64,000 nt of DNA from the NCBI GenBank assembly GCA_963833965.1, contig CAWHZZ010000003.1, positions 186,001 to 250,000 of the forward strand, written 5' to 3'. Source of the stretch: CAJCIW01 sp963833965. GTDB lineage: Bacteria; Chlamydiota; Chlamydiia; Chlamydiales; Rhabdochlamydiaceae. Below, piece after piece: positions 34,350-43,539 of this stretch (the stretch's first letter is position 1; every line of letters begins with the position of its first letter). The notes under the pieces were generated by a model. It had not been told where the DNA came from. It made no database searches and worked only from the letters and a program-made list of their open reading frames with translations. The translations under genes were made by a program, and so were the position numbers.

Positions 34350-35053
34350 ACAAGCAATCCTAATTTTTCAAAGTTCTCTTTCAGCTCTCGATTTTCCGAT
34401 TTGTCGAAGGCGCCGCTTAAGGCCAGCCATGTGACGTATTCCTTGGGCACATCGGCAAGGAGTTTGCCTTGATGTTTTCCAAAGGGCATACGGCTTAAAA
34501 TTTGCGGACGAGAAAGCAACTCGACGATCGTCTCCATCGAAAGATCGTCGATCATCGCGGAGAAGACCTGGTGCAAGACGATCACATCGTCGAGGGCTCG
34601 GTGAGCTTGGTTGGCGGGGAAGCCGTACAGTTCACGTAAAGATTGTAGCGTGTGTCGGGGCAAATCTGCGCGGTATTTGCGCGCCCATTTCAGTGTGTCG
34701 ATGAAGTGATACTTCGGAAACTCTAGGCCCGATCTTTTAAATTCTTGTTCCAAGAACAGCTTGTCGAACGCATCGTTGTTGTGGGCGATGAGAACAGTAT
34801 GCTCAGGGCAAAAGGCGATGAACTCTTCAGCGATGGCTTTAAAAGAGGGAGCGTTTGCGACCATCTCGTCAGTGATGTGGTGAATCGATGTGGCCTCTGG
34901 AGGAATGGGAGAACCGGGATTGATGAATCGGCAAAAGGTGCGGTTTTCAACAGGATCGAACGCTGCAAGTTCAATGACTCTGTCCTTGTCGTTGCGAACT
35001 CCTGTAGTTTCTGTGTCGTAGTAGATAGGACGAAGACGTTTAAATGATTGCAT
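34346..35053 (-). CDS. DnaQ-like 3'-5' exonuclease (DEDDh) with C-terminal DUF3820-like segment
   Basis: 235 residues from ATG 35053 (AAGGA upstream; longer in-frame starts carry unrelated sequence). DEDDh motifs: ExoI D13/E15 in YYDTETTG, ExoII LIAHNNDAFDKLFL, ExoIII HRALDDVIVL. The C-terminal MPFGKHQGKLLADVPKEYVTWL matches the DUF3820 type found after bacterial exonuclease domains. It likely trims or proofreads DNA or RNA ends in the cytosol. It is divergent from the phospholipase D-like gene. Confidence 0.85.
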   Translation of the reverse strand: MQSFKRLRPIYYDTETTGVRNDKDRVIELAAFDPVENRTFCRFINPGSPIPPEATSIHHITDEMVANAPSFKAIAEEFIAFCPEHTVLIAHNNDAFDKLFLEQEFKRSGLEFPKYHFIDTLKWARKYRADLPRHTLQSLRELYGFPANQAHRALDDVIVLHQVFSAMIDDLSMETIVELLSRPQILSRMPFGKHQGKLLADVPKEYVTWLALSGAFDKSENRELKENFEKLGLLV

Positions 35054-35105
35054 AGATTCCTTGAACTTGGTATCAACTTTCAGTTTACATGTTTTGCAGG
35101 ATGTT

Positions 35106-35708
35106 ATGAAACAGAAAATTCTCACCGCTCTTCTCTGCCTGTTCTTTTCTTTCGCCTCGGCGCAAGAAAAACAGCCCATCACAAACTATCAAGTGCTTTT
35201 CTCTCCAGAAGATCGTGTGGCCGATGCGCTCATTACGATGATCGACAAAGAAAAAAACAGTGTCAAGGCCGCCGTCTATTGCTTGATGCACCGAGGGATT
35301 GCCAAAGCGTTGATCGATGCGCACAATCGGGGAGTGAAAGTCGAGGTCATTGTCGACCCTTACTCGATCAAGTCTCGCTCTCCGGTGAAAAAGATGAGTG
35401 AGGCGGAGGTGCCTCTTTTTGTTTGGAACCCGTACTCTGTCGCATTGGAGGCTCAAAATGGTAAAAAAGCCAAAAAGCGCCGCTCTTTGATGCATGATAA
35501 GTTTTGTGTTCTAGGTAACAATCGCGTCTGGACCGGCTCCTTTAATTTTACTGCTGAGGCCACCAATGCCAATCAAGAGAATGTCATCGTTCTCGATAAC
35601 GAGGAGATCGCCTCGCGCTATTTAAAGGAATTTGAGCGATTGAAAAGAGAGGGGTGCCAATCCTTTAACGACTATCTCGTGGAGATGGCCAAACCCATTA
35701 AATCGTAG
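35106..35708 (+). CDS. Exported phospholipase D-like nuclease (one HKD motif)
   Basis: 200 residues from ATG 35106 (AGGA upstream), beginning with a Sec signal (MKQKILTALLCLFFSFASAQ). One HKD motif appears as HDKFCVLGNNRVWTGSFNFT, the single-motif form seen in Nuc-type endonucleases that act as dimers and in mitochondrial-type PLDs. IDAHNRGVKVEVIVD precedes it. It probably cleaves phosphodiester bonds in DNA or phospholipids outside the cytosol. Chlamydiae carry many PLD proteins, some linked to host lipid use. Confidence 0.85.
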   Translation: MKQKILTALLCLFFSFASAQEKQPITNYQVLFSPEDRVADALITMIDKEKNSVKAAVYCLMHRGIAKALIDAHNRGVKVEVIVDPYSIKSRSPVKKMSEAEVPLFVWNPYSVALEAQNGKKAKKRRSLMHDKFCVLGNNRVWTGSFNFTAEATNANQENVIVLDNEEIASRYLKEFERLKREGCQSFNDYLVEMAKPIKS

Positions 35709-35772
35709 AAAATATTTTAACTTCTCATTTTTCTCTATTATAGCTATCCTTTTTGAAAGGGAGTTTTTTTCC

Positions 35773-35931
35773 ATGCAGAAAATCGCACTTTTCTCGCTTC
35801 TGCTCATCGTGGCTGCAAGTTTGACAGGATGCTATCAGATCCACTCGGATGATGATTTGCGGACAGTGCCGGTGACAAATAATCCGAATATCGTTCCCGG
35901 TAAAGGCGGTATGCCTTCAGCTCCTATATGA
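35773..35931 (+). CDS. Small lipoprotein (52 aa)
   Basis: 52 residues from ATG 35773 with AGGGAG upstream. The N-terminus MQKIALFSLLLIVAASLTGC is a typical lipoprotein signal with lipobox LTGC and lipidated Cys20. The remaining 32 residues are polar and Pro/Asn/Gly-rich (NNPNIVPGKGG), without a known fold. It sits 40 bp upstream of pdhA. It would be modified by Lgt, which is encoded at the right end of this window. Confidence 0.75.
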   Translation: MQKIALFSLLLIVAASLTGCYQIHSDDDLRTVPVTNNPNIVPGKGGMPSAPI

Positions 35932-35970
35932 GAATTGATTTAATCGAAAAACTGGTTTACACTGGTAGGA

Positions 35971-37017
35971 ATGACAAAGCACACTCCTGTTAAGTATCAT
36001 TTTTTTGAAAGCGACCCTTCAAAGGTGATTGCCGAACTCGGCAAAGAGTCACTTATCCAGCAGCTAAAAAGGATGCTGCTGATCCGAAACTTTGAAATCC
36101 GGGCGGAAGCCGCATATCTTCAGGGGAAAATCGGCGGTTTTTTTCATTCTTACATGGGCCAAGAGGCGGTCCAGACCGCTGCAGTCCACGCCATTGGGGC
36201 GCAGCAATGGTGGATCACCTCCTATCGCTGCCATGCTTTGGCCCTTCTACTCGGGGCGACCCCGAATGAGCTCCTCGCTGAGCTTTTCGGACGCGCGGCT
36301 GGCAATGCAAAGGGGCGCGGTGGATCGATGCACTTCTTTACCGACTGTCTTCTTGGAGGCTTTGGCATCGTCGGCGGGCAAATTCCAATCGCCACCGGGG
36401 CTGCTTTTACAGTTAAATATTTAAAGAGTGTGCCGGAGCTCAAAGATCGAAAGAATTGCGACGTGGCCGTCTGTTTTTTTGGGGACGGCGCAGTAGCCCA
36501 AGGCTCTTTCCATGAATCCCTCAATCTGGCCGCCCTTTGGAATCTTCCCTGTCTCTATGTGATTGAGAACAACCAATGGGGAATGGGCACGCATGTGGAG
36601 CGCGCGATCTCCGTCGAGCCGATGGCTGAGAAGAAAGGTCCCAGCTTTGGGATCGACGCTTACACTTTCGACGGGATGGACTTCTTCAACTGCTACGCCG
36701 GATTTAAACATGTCTTTGAAGAAGTGAAGAGAACCCCGCGACCTGTGCTTATCGAAGTCGTTACCGAGCGGTTCCGTGGCCATTCGATCTCCGATCCCGC
36801 GCTTTACCGCTCCAAAGAAGAGCTTGAAACGTCCATGGCTCGCGATCCGCTCGTGATCATGTTCAAAAATCTTGAGAGGGCCGGCATGATCAGCGAAGAA
36901 GAATACCACGCGATGGATAAGCAGCAAAAAGAAATTGTCATGGCTGCTCTGAAGTTCGCCGATGAAAGCCCATGGCCCGACCCGATTACTTTAGAAGAAG
37001 ACGTTTTTGCCCCTTAA
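35971..37017 (+). CDS. pdhA: Pyruvate dehydrogenase E1 component subunit alpha
   Basis: 348 residues. The thiamine diphosphate motif GDG...NN appears as FFGDGAVAQGSF followed by VIENNQWGMG. RGGSMHFF and FRGHSISDPALYR carry the conserved phosphoryl-loop histidine region. E1 alpha/beta heterotetramers decarboxylate pyruvate and acetylate E2. GGTAGGA precedes the ATG. It heads the pdhA-pdhB-pdhC operon (12-bp and 4-bp gaps). Confidence 0.95.
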   Translation: MTKHTPVKYHFFESDPSKVIAELGKESLIQQLKRMLLIRNFEIRAEAAYLQGKIGGFFHSYMGQEAVQTAAVHAIGAQQWWITSYRCHALALLLGATPNELLAELFGRAAGNAKGRGGSMHFFTDCLLGGFGIVGGQIPIATGAAFTVKYLKSVPELKDRKNCDVAVCFFGDGAVAQGSFHESLNLAALWNLPCLYVIENNQWGMGTHVERAISVEPMAEKKGPSFGIDAYTFDGMDFFNCYAGFKHVFEEVKRTPRPVLIEVVTERFRGHSISDPALYRSKEELETSMARDPLVIMFKNLERAGMISEEEYHAMDKQQKEIVMAALKFADESPWPDPITLEEDVFAP

Positions 37018-37029
37018 AAGAGAAATCTG

Positions 37030-38010
37030 ATGCCAATGCAACTTGTAGAAATGCGCGACGCGATCCGCCAAGCTCTCGAAGAAGAGATGCAGCGCGACGC
37101 GACTGTTTTCATCATGGGGGAAGAAGTTGCCGAATACAACGGCGCCTACAAAGTCACCAAAGGGATGCTTGCCAAATGGGGGCCGAATCGCGTCATCGAC
37201 ACGCCGATTTCTGAGCTTGGATTCGCGGGATTGGCCATCGGGGCCGCGATGACCGGGCTCCGCCCAGTTGTTGAGTTCATGAGCTTCAATTTTTCTTTCG
37301 TTTGCTTCGATCAAATTGTCTCCAATGCGATTAAAATGTACTACATGTCGGGCAATCGCTTTAAAGTTCCCATCGTGTTTCGCGGCCCAAACGGAGCTGC
37401 CGCTCAAGTTTCCTCTCAGCACTCCCATTGCGTCGAAGCGATCTATGGAAATCTTCCCGGCCTGATCATCGTCGCCCCGAGCAACCCCTACGATGCAAAA
37501 GGGCTGCTCAAATCTGCGATCCGCAATAACAACCCCGTCCTATATCTCGAAAATGAGCTCTCCTACGGGGACAAAATGGAGATTCCGACCGAAGAGTATC
37601 TCGTCCCGATCGGGAAGGCCAAGATCGTTCGCGAAGGCGCCCACGTCACTTTGGTCTCCCATAGCCGAATGGTGCAACTGTGCAGCCAGGCTGCGGCGGA
37701 GCTTGCGAAAAAAGGGATCAGCGTCGAGCTGATCGATCTGAGAACCATCAAACCGTTAGACATTCCAACGATCGCCCAATCTGTCCGAAAAACACACCGC
37801 TGCGTCCTCGTTGAAGAAGGGCATATTTTTTCCGGAATATGCGCTGAGGTCGGCTTTCAAATTTTGGAGCATTGCTTTGACGATCTCGACGCTCCAATTA
37901 TTCGCGTCTCTCAGAGAGAAACGCCGATGCCTTATTCGAAGGCTTTAGAGAAAGAGACCATGCCGACCAAAGAACGAATTATCGCCGCCATTGAACAAGT
38001 ATTAGAGTAA
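37030..38010 (+). CDS. pdhB: Pyruvate dehydrogenase E1 component subunit beta
   Basis: 326 residues, the usual length. MGEEVAEYNGAYKVTKGML, the TPIsElGFAGLAIGAA block and RGPNGAAAQVSSQHSHCVEA are conserved in E1 beta and form the cofactor-binding interface with PdhA. Transketolase C-terminal domain from about 195. It lies 12 bp after pdhA. Confidence 0.95.
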   Translation: MPMQLVEMRDAIRQALEEEMQRDATVFIMGEEVAEYNGAYKVTKGMLAKWGPNRVIDTPISELGFAGLAIGAAMTGLRPVVEFMSFNFSFVCFDQIVSNAIKMYYMSGNRFKVPIVFRGPNGAAAQVSSQHSHCVEAIYGNLPGLIIVAPSNPYDAKGLLKSAIRNNNPVLYLENELSYGDKMEIPTEEYLVPIGKAKIVREGAHVTLVSHSRMVQLCSQAAAELAKKGISVELIDLRTIKPLDIPTIAQSVRKTHRCVLVEEGHIFSGICAEVGFQILEHCFDDLDAPIIRVSQRETPMPYSKALEKETMPTKERIIAAIEQVLE

Positions 38011-38014
38011 CAAT

Positions 38015-39310
38015 ATGCCATTTACGTTGACGATGCCAAAACTTTCCCCCACCATGGAAGAAGGGGCCATTGTCAAATGGCGAAAAAAAGAAGGCGAATT
38101 CGTCAAATCGGGAGAGACGCTTTTAGAAATTGCTACCGATAAAGCCACTGTCGAACATAACGCTATCGATGAAGGTTGGCTTCGAAAAATCCTCATCAAC
38201 GAAGGGCAGTCCGCCATCGTGAATCAGGCCATTGCCATTTTTACCGAGAAAAAAGAAGAGAGCATCGAAGGCTACCAGCCCGAAGGCGAGACGCCGGCTA
38301 AGCCTGAGCCGGCGAAAAAAGAGGAAGCTGCTCCTACAAAAGAAGCAGAGCCCAGTCCTGTAAAAGTCGCTGGCGCGATGCAACAGCCCGCCTTTGTCCC
38401 CGAGCCTCCATTGACAAAGTATGTTTATACAGGTTCTGAAGCTGAAACCACGGGGCGTCTGCGCGCCTCTCCACTCGCCAAAAAACTTTCGAAAGATAAA
38501 GGGATCGATTTGACTACCGTGCGAGGCACCGGCCCTATGGGCCGCATCTTAAGCCGCGACCTCGACCTCGGTCAGCCGGCGGGTACCGTCACGTTTGGCC
38601 GTCGCGAAACCCCCTCCATCGCACCAGGCACTTACGAAGAGGTTCCACTCTCTCCTATCCGCAAAATCATCGCCCAAAGGCTCCAAGAATCCAAGACGTT
38701 TATCCCTCACTTCTATTGCACGCAAGAAGTTCTTGTCGACAAAATGGTTATCCTCCGCGCAGAACTCTCGTCTGCCGGATTGAAAGTATCCTACAATGAT
38801 TTTGTGATGCGCGCCGCAGCTTTGAGTTTGCGCGAACACCCAAATGTCAATTCAGGGTTTAATTCAGTGAACAACTCGCTGATCCGCTTCAAGACGATCG
38901 ACATCTCCGTTGCCGTCAGCGTCGACGCCGGCCTCATCACGCCGATCGTCAGACACGCCGATTACAAGAATTTGGGGCAGATTTCTCAAGAGGTGAGACA
39001 GCTCGCACTGCGCGCTCGCGACGGCAAGCTTTCCCGCGAAGAATACACGGGCGGCTCTTTTACAGTGTCGAATATGGGGATGTACGGCATTTCTGAGTTT
39101 GCTGCGATTATTAATCCCCCGCAAGCCGCTATCCTCGCAGTTGGGGGCATCGAAGACAGGGCAATTGTCAAAGAAGGCCATATCGTGGCTGGAAAAACGA
39201 TGAGGCTCACACTTTCTGTCGACCATCGCGCCCTTGACGGCGCCGACGCCGCGAAATACCTCAAAACCCTGCAGAAGTATTTAGAGAGCCCTTCGCTGCT
39301 GCTTCTTTAG
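38015..39310 (+). CDS. pdhC: Dihydrolipoamide acetyltransferase (E2), one lipoyl domain
   Basis: 431 residues. A single lipoyl domain at 1-80 has the lipoylated K43 in TDKATVE. A Pro/Ala/Glu-rich linker (80-130) leads to the E3-binding domain at about 145-185 (SPLAKKLSKDKGIDL, GTGPMGRILSRDL) and the acetyltransferase domain, whose catalytic motif is DHRALDG near the end. It transfers acetyl groups to CoA and forms the complex core. It starts four bases after pdhB. No E3 gene is in the window. Confidence 0.95.
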   Translation: MPFTLTMPKLSPTMEEGAIVKWRKKEGEFVKSGETLLEIATDKATVEHNAIDEGWLRKILINEGQSAIVNQAIAIFTEKKEESIEGYQPEGETPAKPEPAKKEEAAPTKEAEPSPVKVAGAMQQPAFVPEPPLTKYVYTGSEAETTGRLRASPLAKKLSKDKGIDLTTVRGTGPMGRILSRDLDLGQPAGTVTFGRRETPSIAPGTYEEVPLSPIRKIIAQRLQESKTFIPHFYCTQEVLVDKMVILRAELSSAGLKVSYNDFVMRAAALSLREHPNVNSGFNSVNNSLIRFKTIDISVAVSVDAGLITPIVRHADYKNLGQISQEVRQLALRARDGKLSREEYTGGSFTVSNMGMYGISEFAAIINPPQAAILAVGGIEDRAIVKEGHIVAGKTMRLTLSVDHRALDGADAAKYLKTLQKYLESPSLLLL

Positions 39311-39322
39311 AACTGTGACAGA

Positions 39323-39388
39323 TTTCAACGCAAAGCCGCGGAGAAAAAATCTTTGCGTCTTCGCGACTGTAGCGCCTTTGCGTTGTTT
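39323..39388. repeat. Decayed GCAAAG-type hairpin repeat
   Basis: AACGCAAAG at the left and CTTTGCGTT at the right form the outer arms, with CTTTGCGTCTTCGCG in the middle that matches the element at 20131-20216. Arms are shorter and interrupted. It lies 13 bp after pdhC. Confidence 0.6.
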
Positions 39389-39479
39389 CTCTAGTTTTAA
39401 CAATCTGTCTATCATATACTGCTTCCACTTGAAAGTTATGAAAATTTCTGCTTCAGCATCTTCACTTACGGCCGTGGTT

Positions 39480-40250
39480 TTACCATGGCCTTTTTGTTCG
39501 TTTCCATCGACCATGTGCTTGCACATGGTCTGCTTCAACAAACAAAAAATTGAAGCGCTGAAATTGAAATTTCCTATAACTTTCAAGTGTCAGCAGTATA
39601 TACTCTGGTCCTTCTTTTCCATGCTGCAAATAATAGGAAAATCGTTGGCATTCAAACTCTTGAGATTCGTTGGCATATTGCCCGTGAAAATCGACTGCGT
39701 CGGCATTGATCTCTTTGCGGAAATCTTTAAAATTCGTCGAAAAATAATGGATCAGCCTCCCAACCCCGGTCGACTCTTCTGCTTTTAATACCGTTTTATT
39801 GGTTCCATCGTCGATCACGATCTCGGTGATGTTGGCATATTTTTTAGCATTGTCGATGGGAATTTTCTCATTTTTTTCGTTCACCAGGAAAAGGGCGTGA
39901 TGTTCCCACTTTCCCGTGCCGTCCCCGGACTGCACAATTTTTGTTGTCTCGACGAGAAGATAGGGTTTTACAACCTCATCGACTTTGACAGCTTGTTTCA
40001 CGACGGTGGGGGCGGCAACTACTTTTGCTTCCGAAGTTTTTAGCTGGGAAAGCTGCGCTTTGATTTGAGCTTCCTGCTCCTCGACACCCCTTAACAATGA
40101 AAGCAGCTCTTGTTTTTTCTGATTTAACTGGTTCAGTGTGGATAAAAGAAAGCTCTCGTCTGCATTTTGTGGGATTACAACTGGAGAATGAATAGTTTGT
40201 GGATAATTAGTTTTGTTTTCAAAATTAAATTTACTGACATAAATCCTCAA
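39480..40250 (-). CDS. Hypothetical protein with N-terminal coiled coil
   Basis: 256 residues, not recognised. Residues 35-75 (LLSTLNQLNQKKQELLSLL, then VEEQEAQIKAQLSQLK) form a likely coiled coil. The central part is beta-rich (PYLLVETTKIVQ, HHALFLVNEKNEKIPID, ITEIVIDDGTNKTVL) and looks like a compact domain. The last 15 residues are basic. There is no signal peptide; secretion by a type III system is possible but unproven. It is a single gene with A/T-rich flanks. Confidence 0.55.
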   Translation of the reverse strand: MRIYVSKFNFENKTNYPQTIHSPVVIPQNADESFLLSTLNQLNQKKQELLSLLRGVEEQEAQIKAQLSQLKTSEAKVVAAPTVVKQAVKVDEVVKPYLLVETTKIVQSGDGTGKWEHHALFLVNEKNEKIPIDNAKKYANITEIVIDDGTNKTVLKAEESTGVGRLIHYFSTNFKDFRKEINADAVDFHGQYANESQEFECQRFSYYLQHGKEGPEYILLTLESYRKFQFQRFNFLFVEADHVQAHGRWKRTKRPW

Positions 40251-40304
40251 TTTTTAATTTTAAAAAATTATATACTAAATGCCATTTAATGTAATTATTA
40301 TTTT

Positions 40305-41231
40305 TTACAACCAACGTTTGCGCCTAAAGATGACGAGGGCTACCGCGGAGAGAATGAGAATGAAGGACATGATGAAGACAAAAGCATAGGTCGTGTGAGA
40401 AAGGGGAAGGGCGATATTCATCCCATAGATGCTGGCGATCATGGTCGGAATATTGAAGATGATTGTCAGCGAGGTGAGCAATTTGATCGTTTTATGCAAG
40501 TTGTTCGTGAAGAGAATATTGTAAGAATCGCGTAAACTGCGAATCGTTTTGACAGCGTTAGAGCAGAGCGTTTCCGATTGTTTGATGGCGTTTAGCAAGT
40601 CCTGGAGTTGCTCTTGGTCTTTCTCATAAAGGTTCGTATAGCGGCCTGTTGTAATCGCCTCCAGGACCTCGTGCGTGGGTTCCAAGGCAGAGAGATACTG
40701 GTTCAAAATCTCTTCGTTTCGCGTCAGGATGGCGATATCGTCGCTCTCGACGTTGTTCAACTCTTTTTCTTGGTTCAAGACGTTGTGCCGCACTCGACGG
40801 ATACTCGATGTGAATTCTTGCGTAATCCGAAAAAAAAGGGAGATCATCAATTTAGAGCGCTGAAGTGTGGAAAATTTCCCTTTTCTGCTCACAAAACTGT
40901 GGATGAGGGGATTTTTTTGCGGGGAGATCGTGATGAAATAGTGCGTGGTCAGAATCATTGTCAATGTAGAGGTATAGAGACCGACCGCAATGTCGTGCTC
41001 GATGGGGTGGCGGGAGAAAATCAAGACGTGATTGTGGATTTTTTCGACGCGGGGGATTTCGTACCTATCGAGGCTATCCTGGAGGTCTGCAAACTCTAAG
41101 CCTGTAAGCTGGCAGATCTCATTGAGATCACCCGCGCTGGCCTCATCGACATGGATCCAGCACCCCTCCTTTACGCTCGGAAAAGAAAGAAAATTTTCAT
41201 CTTTTGCTGTTTTGAAATAATACTCGATCAT
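40305..41231 (-). CDS. corA: CorA-type magnesium/cobalt transporter
   Basis: 308 residues. A long N-terminal cytosolic domain precedes two C-terminal membrane helices, and the signature YGMNI that forms the pore mouth ends helix 1 (SIYGMNIALPL). The final helix is followed by a basic tail (RRKRWL). CorA forms pentameric Mg2+/Co2+ channels in the inner membrane. It is 63 bp downstream of the lpxD-cluster hypothetical gene on the same strand. Confidence 0.9.
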   Translation of the reverse strand: MIEYYFKTAKDENFLSFPSVKEGCWIHVDEASAGDLNEICQLTGLEFADLQDSLDRYEIPRVEKIHNHVLIFSRHPIEHDIAVGLYTSTLTMILTTHYFITISPQKNPLIHSFVSRKGKFSTLQRSKLMISLFFRITQEFTSSIRRVRHNVLNQEKELNNVESDDIAILTRNEEILNQYLSALEPTHEVLEAITTGRYTNLYEKDQEQLQDLLNAIKQSETLCSNAVKTIRSLRDSYNILFTNNLHKTIKLLTSLTIIFNIPTMIASIYGMNIALPLSHTTYAFVFIMSFILILSAVALVIFRRKRWL

Positions 41232-41294
41232 CCGCCACCCGCCAATCCATGGCTATGACAGATCAAGAATTTTCTGTAAAAAGAATATTATAAA

Positions 41295-41864
41295 TTAATG
41301 GGCAGGCCGATCGACCCAGGGGTATTGCCTGCATTCGAGGTGCCAGAGGGGCACTTCGAGTTTGCCCGCGTACAATGTGCCCCATTTCCAGTTGATGAGA
41401 GAGCAGCCGATGATAGGGCGCCCTGAGTTGTCGGCCATCGATTTGGCTGCGTTGGGGGAAAGGACGGCGAGGAGGCTTAAGGTCAACCCTTGCCACTGCG
41501 CTTTGAGTACATCGAGATGGCGGTGTGTTTCCTGTGGTTCGAAAATGTGGGAAAAGACATACGAGACTGCTTCAGCAGAAGTGCGCATGGCGCCCTCGAA
41601 AGCAGCCAGTAGGGCCCAGGCATGCGCTTTCATCAAATCTATGGGATCGGTGATAGGCTTTTGGAAGCCGTGATCGAAAAACCAGCGTTCGAAGGGAACC
41701 TCTTGGCGGAGACCGTAGCTCGCTGCGCGAAAGGCATTGCCCACGGAATTGAGGGCATGGCGGATGCGATCAAAAGCGTTTTGGAGTCGAGTCGCGGCAT
41801 GGTGAATGAGATGGTCTGCCTGGCTCCCATAATAGGCGAGCGTTCGAGAAATTGGCTGAGTCAT
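41295..41864 (-). CDS. Hypothetical protein coupled to lpxD
   Basis: 189 residues; its ATG overlaps the lpxD stop by ATGA. N-terminal helical (LIHHAATRLQNAFDRIRHAL), with aromatic-rich parts (PFERWFFDHGFQ) and a distinct C-terminus (GCSLINWKWGTLYAGKLEVP). No signal or clear membrane span. In Chlamydiaceae an uncharacterised gene also lies between lpxD and pdhA, so it may be the positional counterpart, but I cannot confirm homology. Confidence 0.55.
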   Translation of the reverse strand: MTQPISRTLAYYGSQADHLIHHAATRLQNAFDRIRHALNSVGNAFRAASYGLRQEVPFERWFFDHGFQKPITDPIDLMKAHAWALLAAFEGAMRTSAEAVSYVFSHIFEPQETHRHLDVLKAQWQGLTLSLLAVLSPNAAKSMADNSGRPIIGCSLINWKWGTLYAGKLEVPLWHLECRQYPWVDRPAH

Positions 41865-42910
41865 TTTTCCTCCAACTTTTGTTCCAGTTCTTTAACTTTT
41901 TTCTCCAAAGCCTCGATGTGCTTCACGTAGTCGGTAATTCTACGCAGTTGAACCTGCTGTCGATTGTGATCCGAGAGGTTCATCACTGGGCTGCCGGCAT
42001 ATTTTCCAGGCTGTGTGATCGATTTGCTCACGCCGCCTCGCGTCGCGACCATGACGTAATCTGCGATCTCAAGATGGCCGACGACGCCGGCCTGTCCGCC
42101 GAACACGACATTCTTTCCTGTTTTGACTGAGCCGGCAATCCCTGTTTGAGAGACAATGATGTTGTGATGGCCGACATCGACGTTGTGGCCGATTTGGACG
42201 AGATTGTCGATTTTAGTGCCGCGGCCGATGCGGGTCGTCTTGAAACGCGCCCGGTCGATTGTCGTATTGGCGCCCACTTCGACATCATCTTCGATGATGA
42301 CAGCGCCGAGCTGTTCGAGCTTGGTGTGCTTGCCTTTGGTATCTGTTGTGTAGCCGAAGCCGCAAGAGCCAATGACGGCGCCAGGCTGTAGAATGACGCG
42401 GTCTCCGATGTGGCACTTTTCGCGGACAGTCACATGTGGGTGAAATTGGCAATGGCTGCCGATGGTGACACCGGGGCCTATACAGACGTGCGCGGCGATT
42501 TTTGTTTCATCGCCGATAGTGACGCCGTGGTCGATGACGGCGTAGGGACCGACCTGTACATTTTTGCCAAGCGCTGCAGTCGGATGGACGACAGCTGTCG
42601 GATGAATGCCGGTAAATCCACTAGAGTTATGGGCGGAGACCAGTACGGCCTCCACGATCGCCTGGAAAGCGCGGGAAGGGTCATCTGAAACGAGGAAATT
42701 TTTTCCCTCTTCGGGTTGCGTTTGCCTGTCGATGCAAATGACCCCGGCTTTCGTCTCCTTTAAAAGAGAACGGTATTTGGGGTTGGCTAAAAAAGAAGCG
42801 TCTTCTGAGCAAGCGGAATCCAGCGCATCGACACCCCGTATAATGTATTCAGGATCGCCGATCAGTGTGGATTGCGTTAGCTCCGCGAGCTCAGAAAGAG
42901 TGTACTGCAT
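41861..42910 (-). CDS. lpxD: UDP-3-O-(3-hydroxyacyl)glucosamine N-acyltransferase
   Basis: 349 residues. An N-terminal uridine-binding domain (to about 105) is followed by left-handed beta-helix hexapeptide repeats (IGDETKIAAHVCIGPGVTIG) and the catalytic His region HNVDVGHHNIIVSQTGIAGS. A C-terminal helix ends in a coiled tail (ALEKKVKELEQKLEEK). It adds the N-linked acyl chain in lipid A synthesis, using acyl-ACP made by the fab genes nearby. It follows skp by two bases. Confidence 0.95.
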   Translation of the reverse strand: MQYTLSELAELTQSTLIGDPEYIIRGVDALDSACSEDASFLANPKYRSLLKETKAGVICIDRQTQPEEGKNFLVSDDPSRAFQAIVEAVLVSAHNSSGFTGIHPTAVVHPTAALGKNVQVGPYAVIDHGVTIGDETKIAAHVCIGPGVTIGSHCQFHPHVTVREKCHIGDRVILQPGAVIGSCGFGYTTDTKGKHTKLEQLGAVIIEDDVEVGANTTIDRARFKTTRIGRGTKIDNLVQIGHNVDVGHHNIIVSQTGIAGSVKTGKNVVFGGQAGVVGHLEIADYVMVATRGGVSKSITQPGKYAGSPVMNLSDHNRQQVQLRRITDYVKHIEALEKKVKELEQKLEEK

Positions 42911-42912
42911 AA

Positions 42913-43506
42913 TTACTTTTTAGCTTCCGTTTTTTGTTCAGCACTCTTTTCTTCAGCAGAAGCGACCGCAGATTGTTTTTTCAATTCTTCGGCAAAAGTT
43001 TTGTCCAACTCAGCGATGACGAGTGTGGTGACGTCGAGCCCTGGAGTGAAATAGAAGCAGGCGTCTTTATTGACGACCATCGTGAGCTTTTTGTCCTTCG
43101 CCACTTTTTCAGCAGCCGTATTGATGTTCACCTGCATTGTCTGCATGATGCGCATGTTGGCCTGATTCATCACTTGGTAGTATTGATTTTGATAGCGGCC
43201 GAGCTCTTCATTAAGAGTGCGGAATTTAGTTTTCAGCTCTTCTTCGGCTTCGGGAGAGAGCCCATCGAGAAACTCGGGATCATTGAATTTTGCCGATAGT
43301 TCATTGAGCTGTTTTTCTGTGTCTTCGAGAAGAGTGGTCATCTGCTTCTTAAGAGTTTCGAAAGAGGCTTGCTCCTGCTTACCGAGTTTGGAATCGCTGA
43401 CGCACGTGCCGAAGTTGACAACGCCGTAGTTTGGAGCTGGCTCCGCGGCAACCGCCGCTGTCATCAGTCCGGAAGCGAGGAACAATGCAGAAAAAAACCG
43501 TTTCAT
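42913..43506 (-). CDS. skp: OmpH/Skp-family periplasmic chaperone
   Basis: 197 residues with a Sec signal (cleavage near AAVAAEP). The mature part holds the Skp layout: a short beta body (NYGVVNFGTCVSDSKLGK), two long helical arms (about 45-130, with LEDTEKQLNELSAKF), a return strand (KDKKLTMVVNKDACFYFTPG) and an extra charged C-terminal tail not needed for the fold. It escorts unfolded outer-membrane proteins to the BAM complex, consistent with its place right after bamA. Confidence 0.9.
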   Translation of the reverse strand: MKRFFSALFLASGLMTAAVAAEPAPNYGVVNFGTCVSDSKLGKQEQASFETLKKQMTTLLEDTEKQLNELSAKFNDPEFLDGLSPEAEEELKTKFRTLNEELGRYQNQYYQVMNQANMRIMQTMQVNINTAAEKVAKDKKLTMVVNKDACFYFTPGLDVTTLVIAELDKTFAEELKKQSAVASAEEKSAEQKTEAKK

Positions 43507-43539
43507 GTAATGATCTCCTTATTGGATTTAGGGTTCATG

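Noticed and set aside
39315..39788. 157-residue plus-strand open frame after pdhC
   Set aside because: Starts in a hairpin repeat and runs antisense into the coiled-coil hypothetical gene; no family features.
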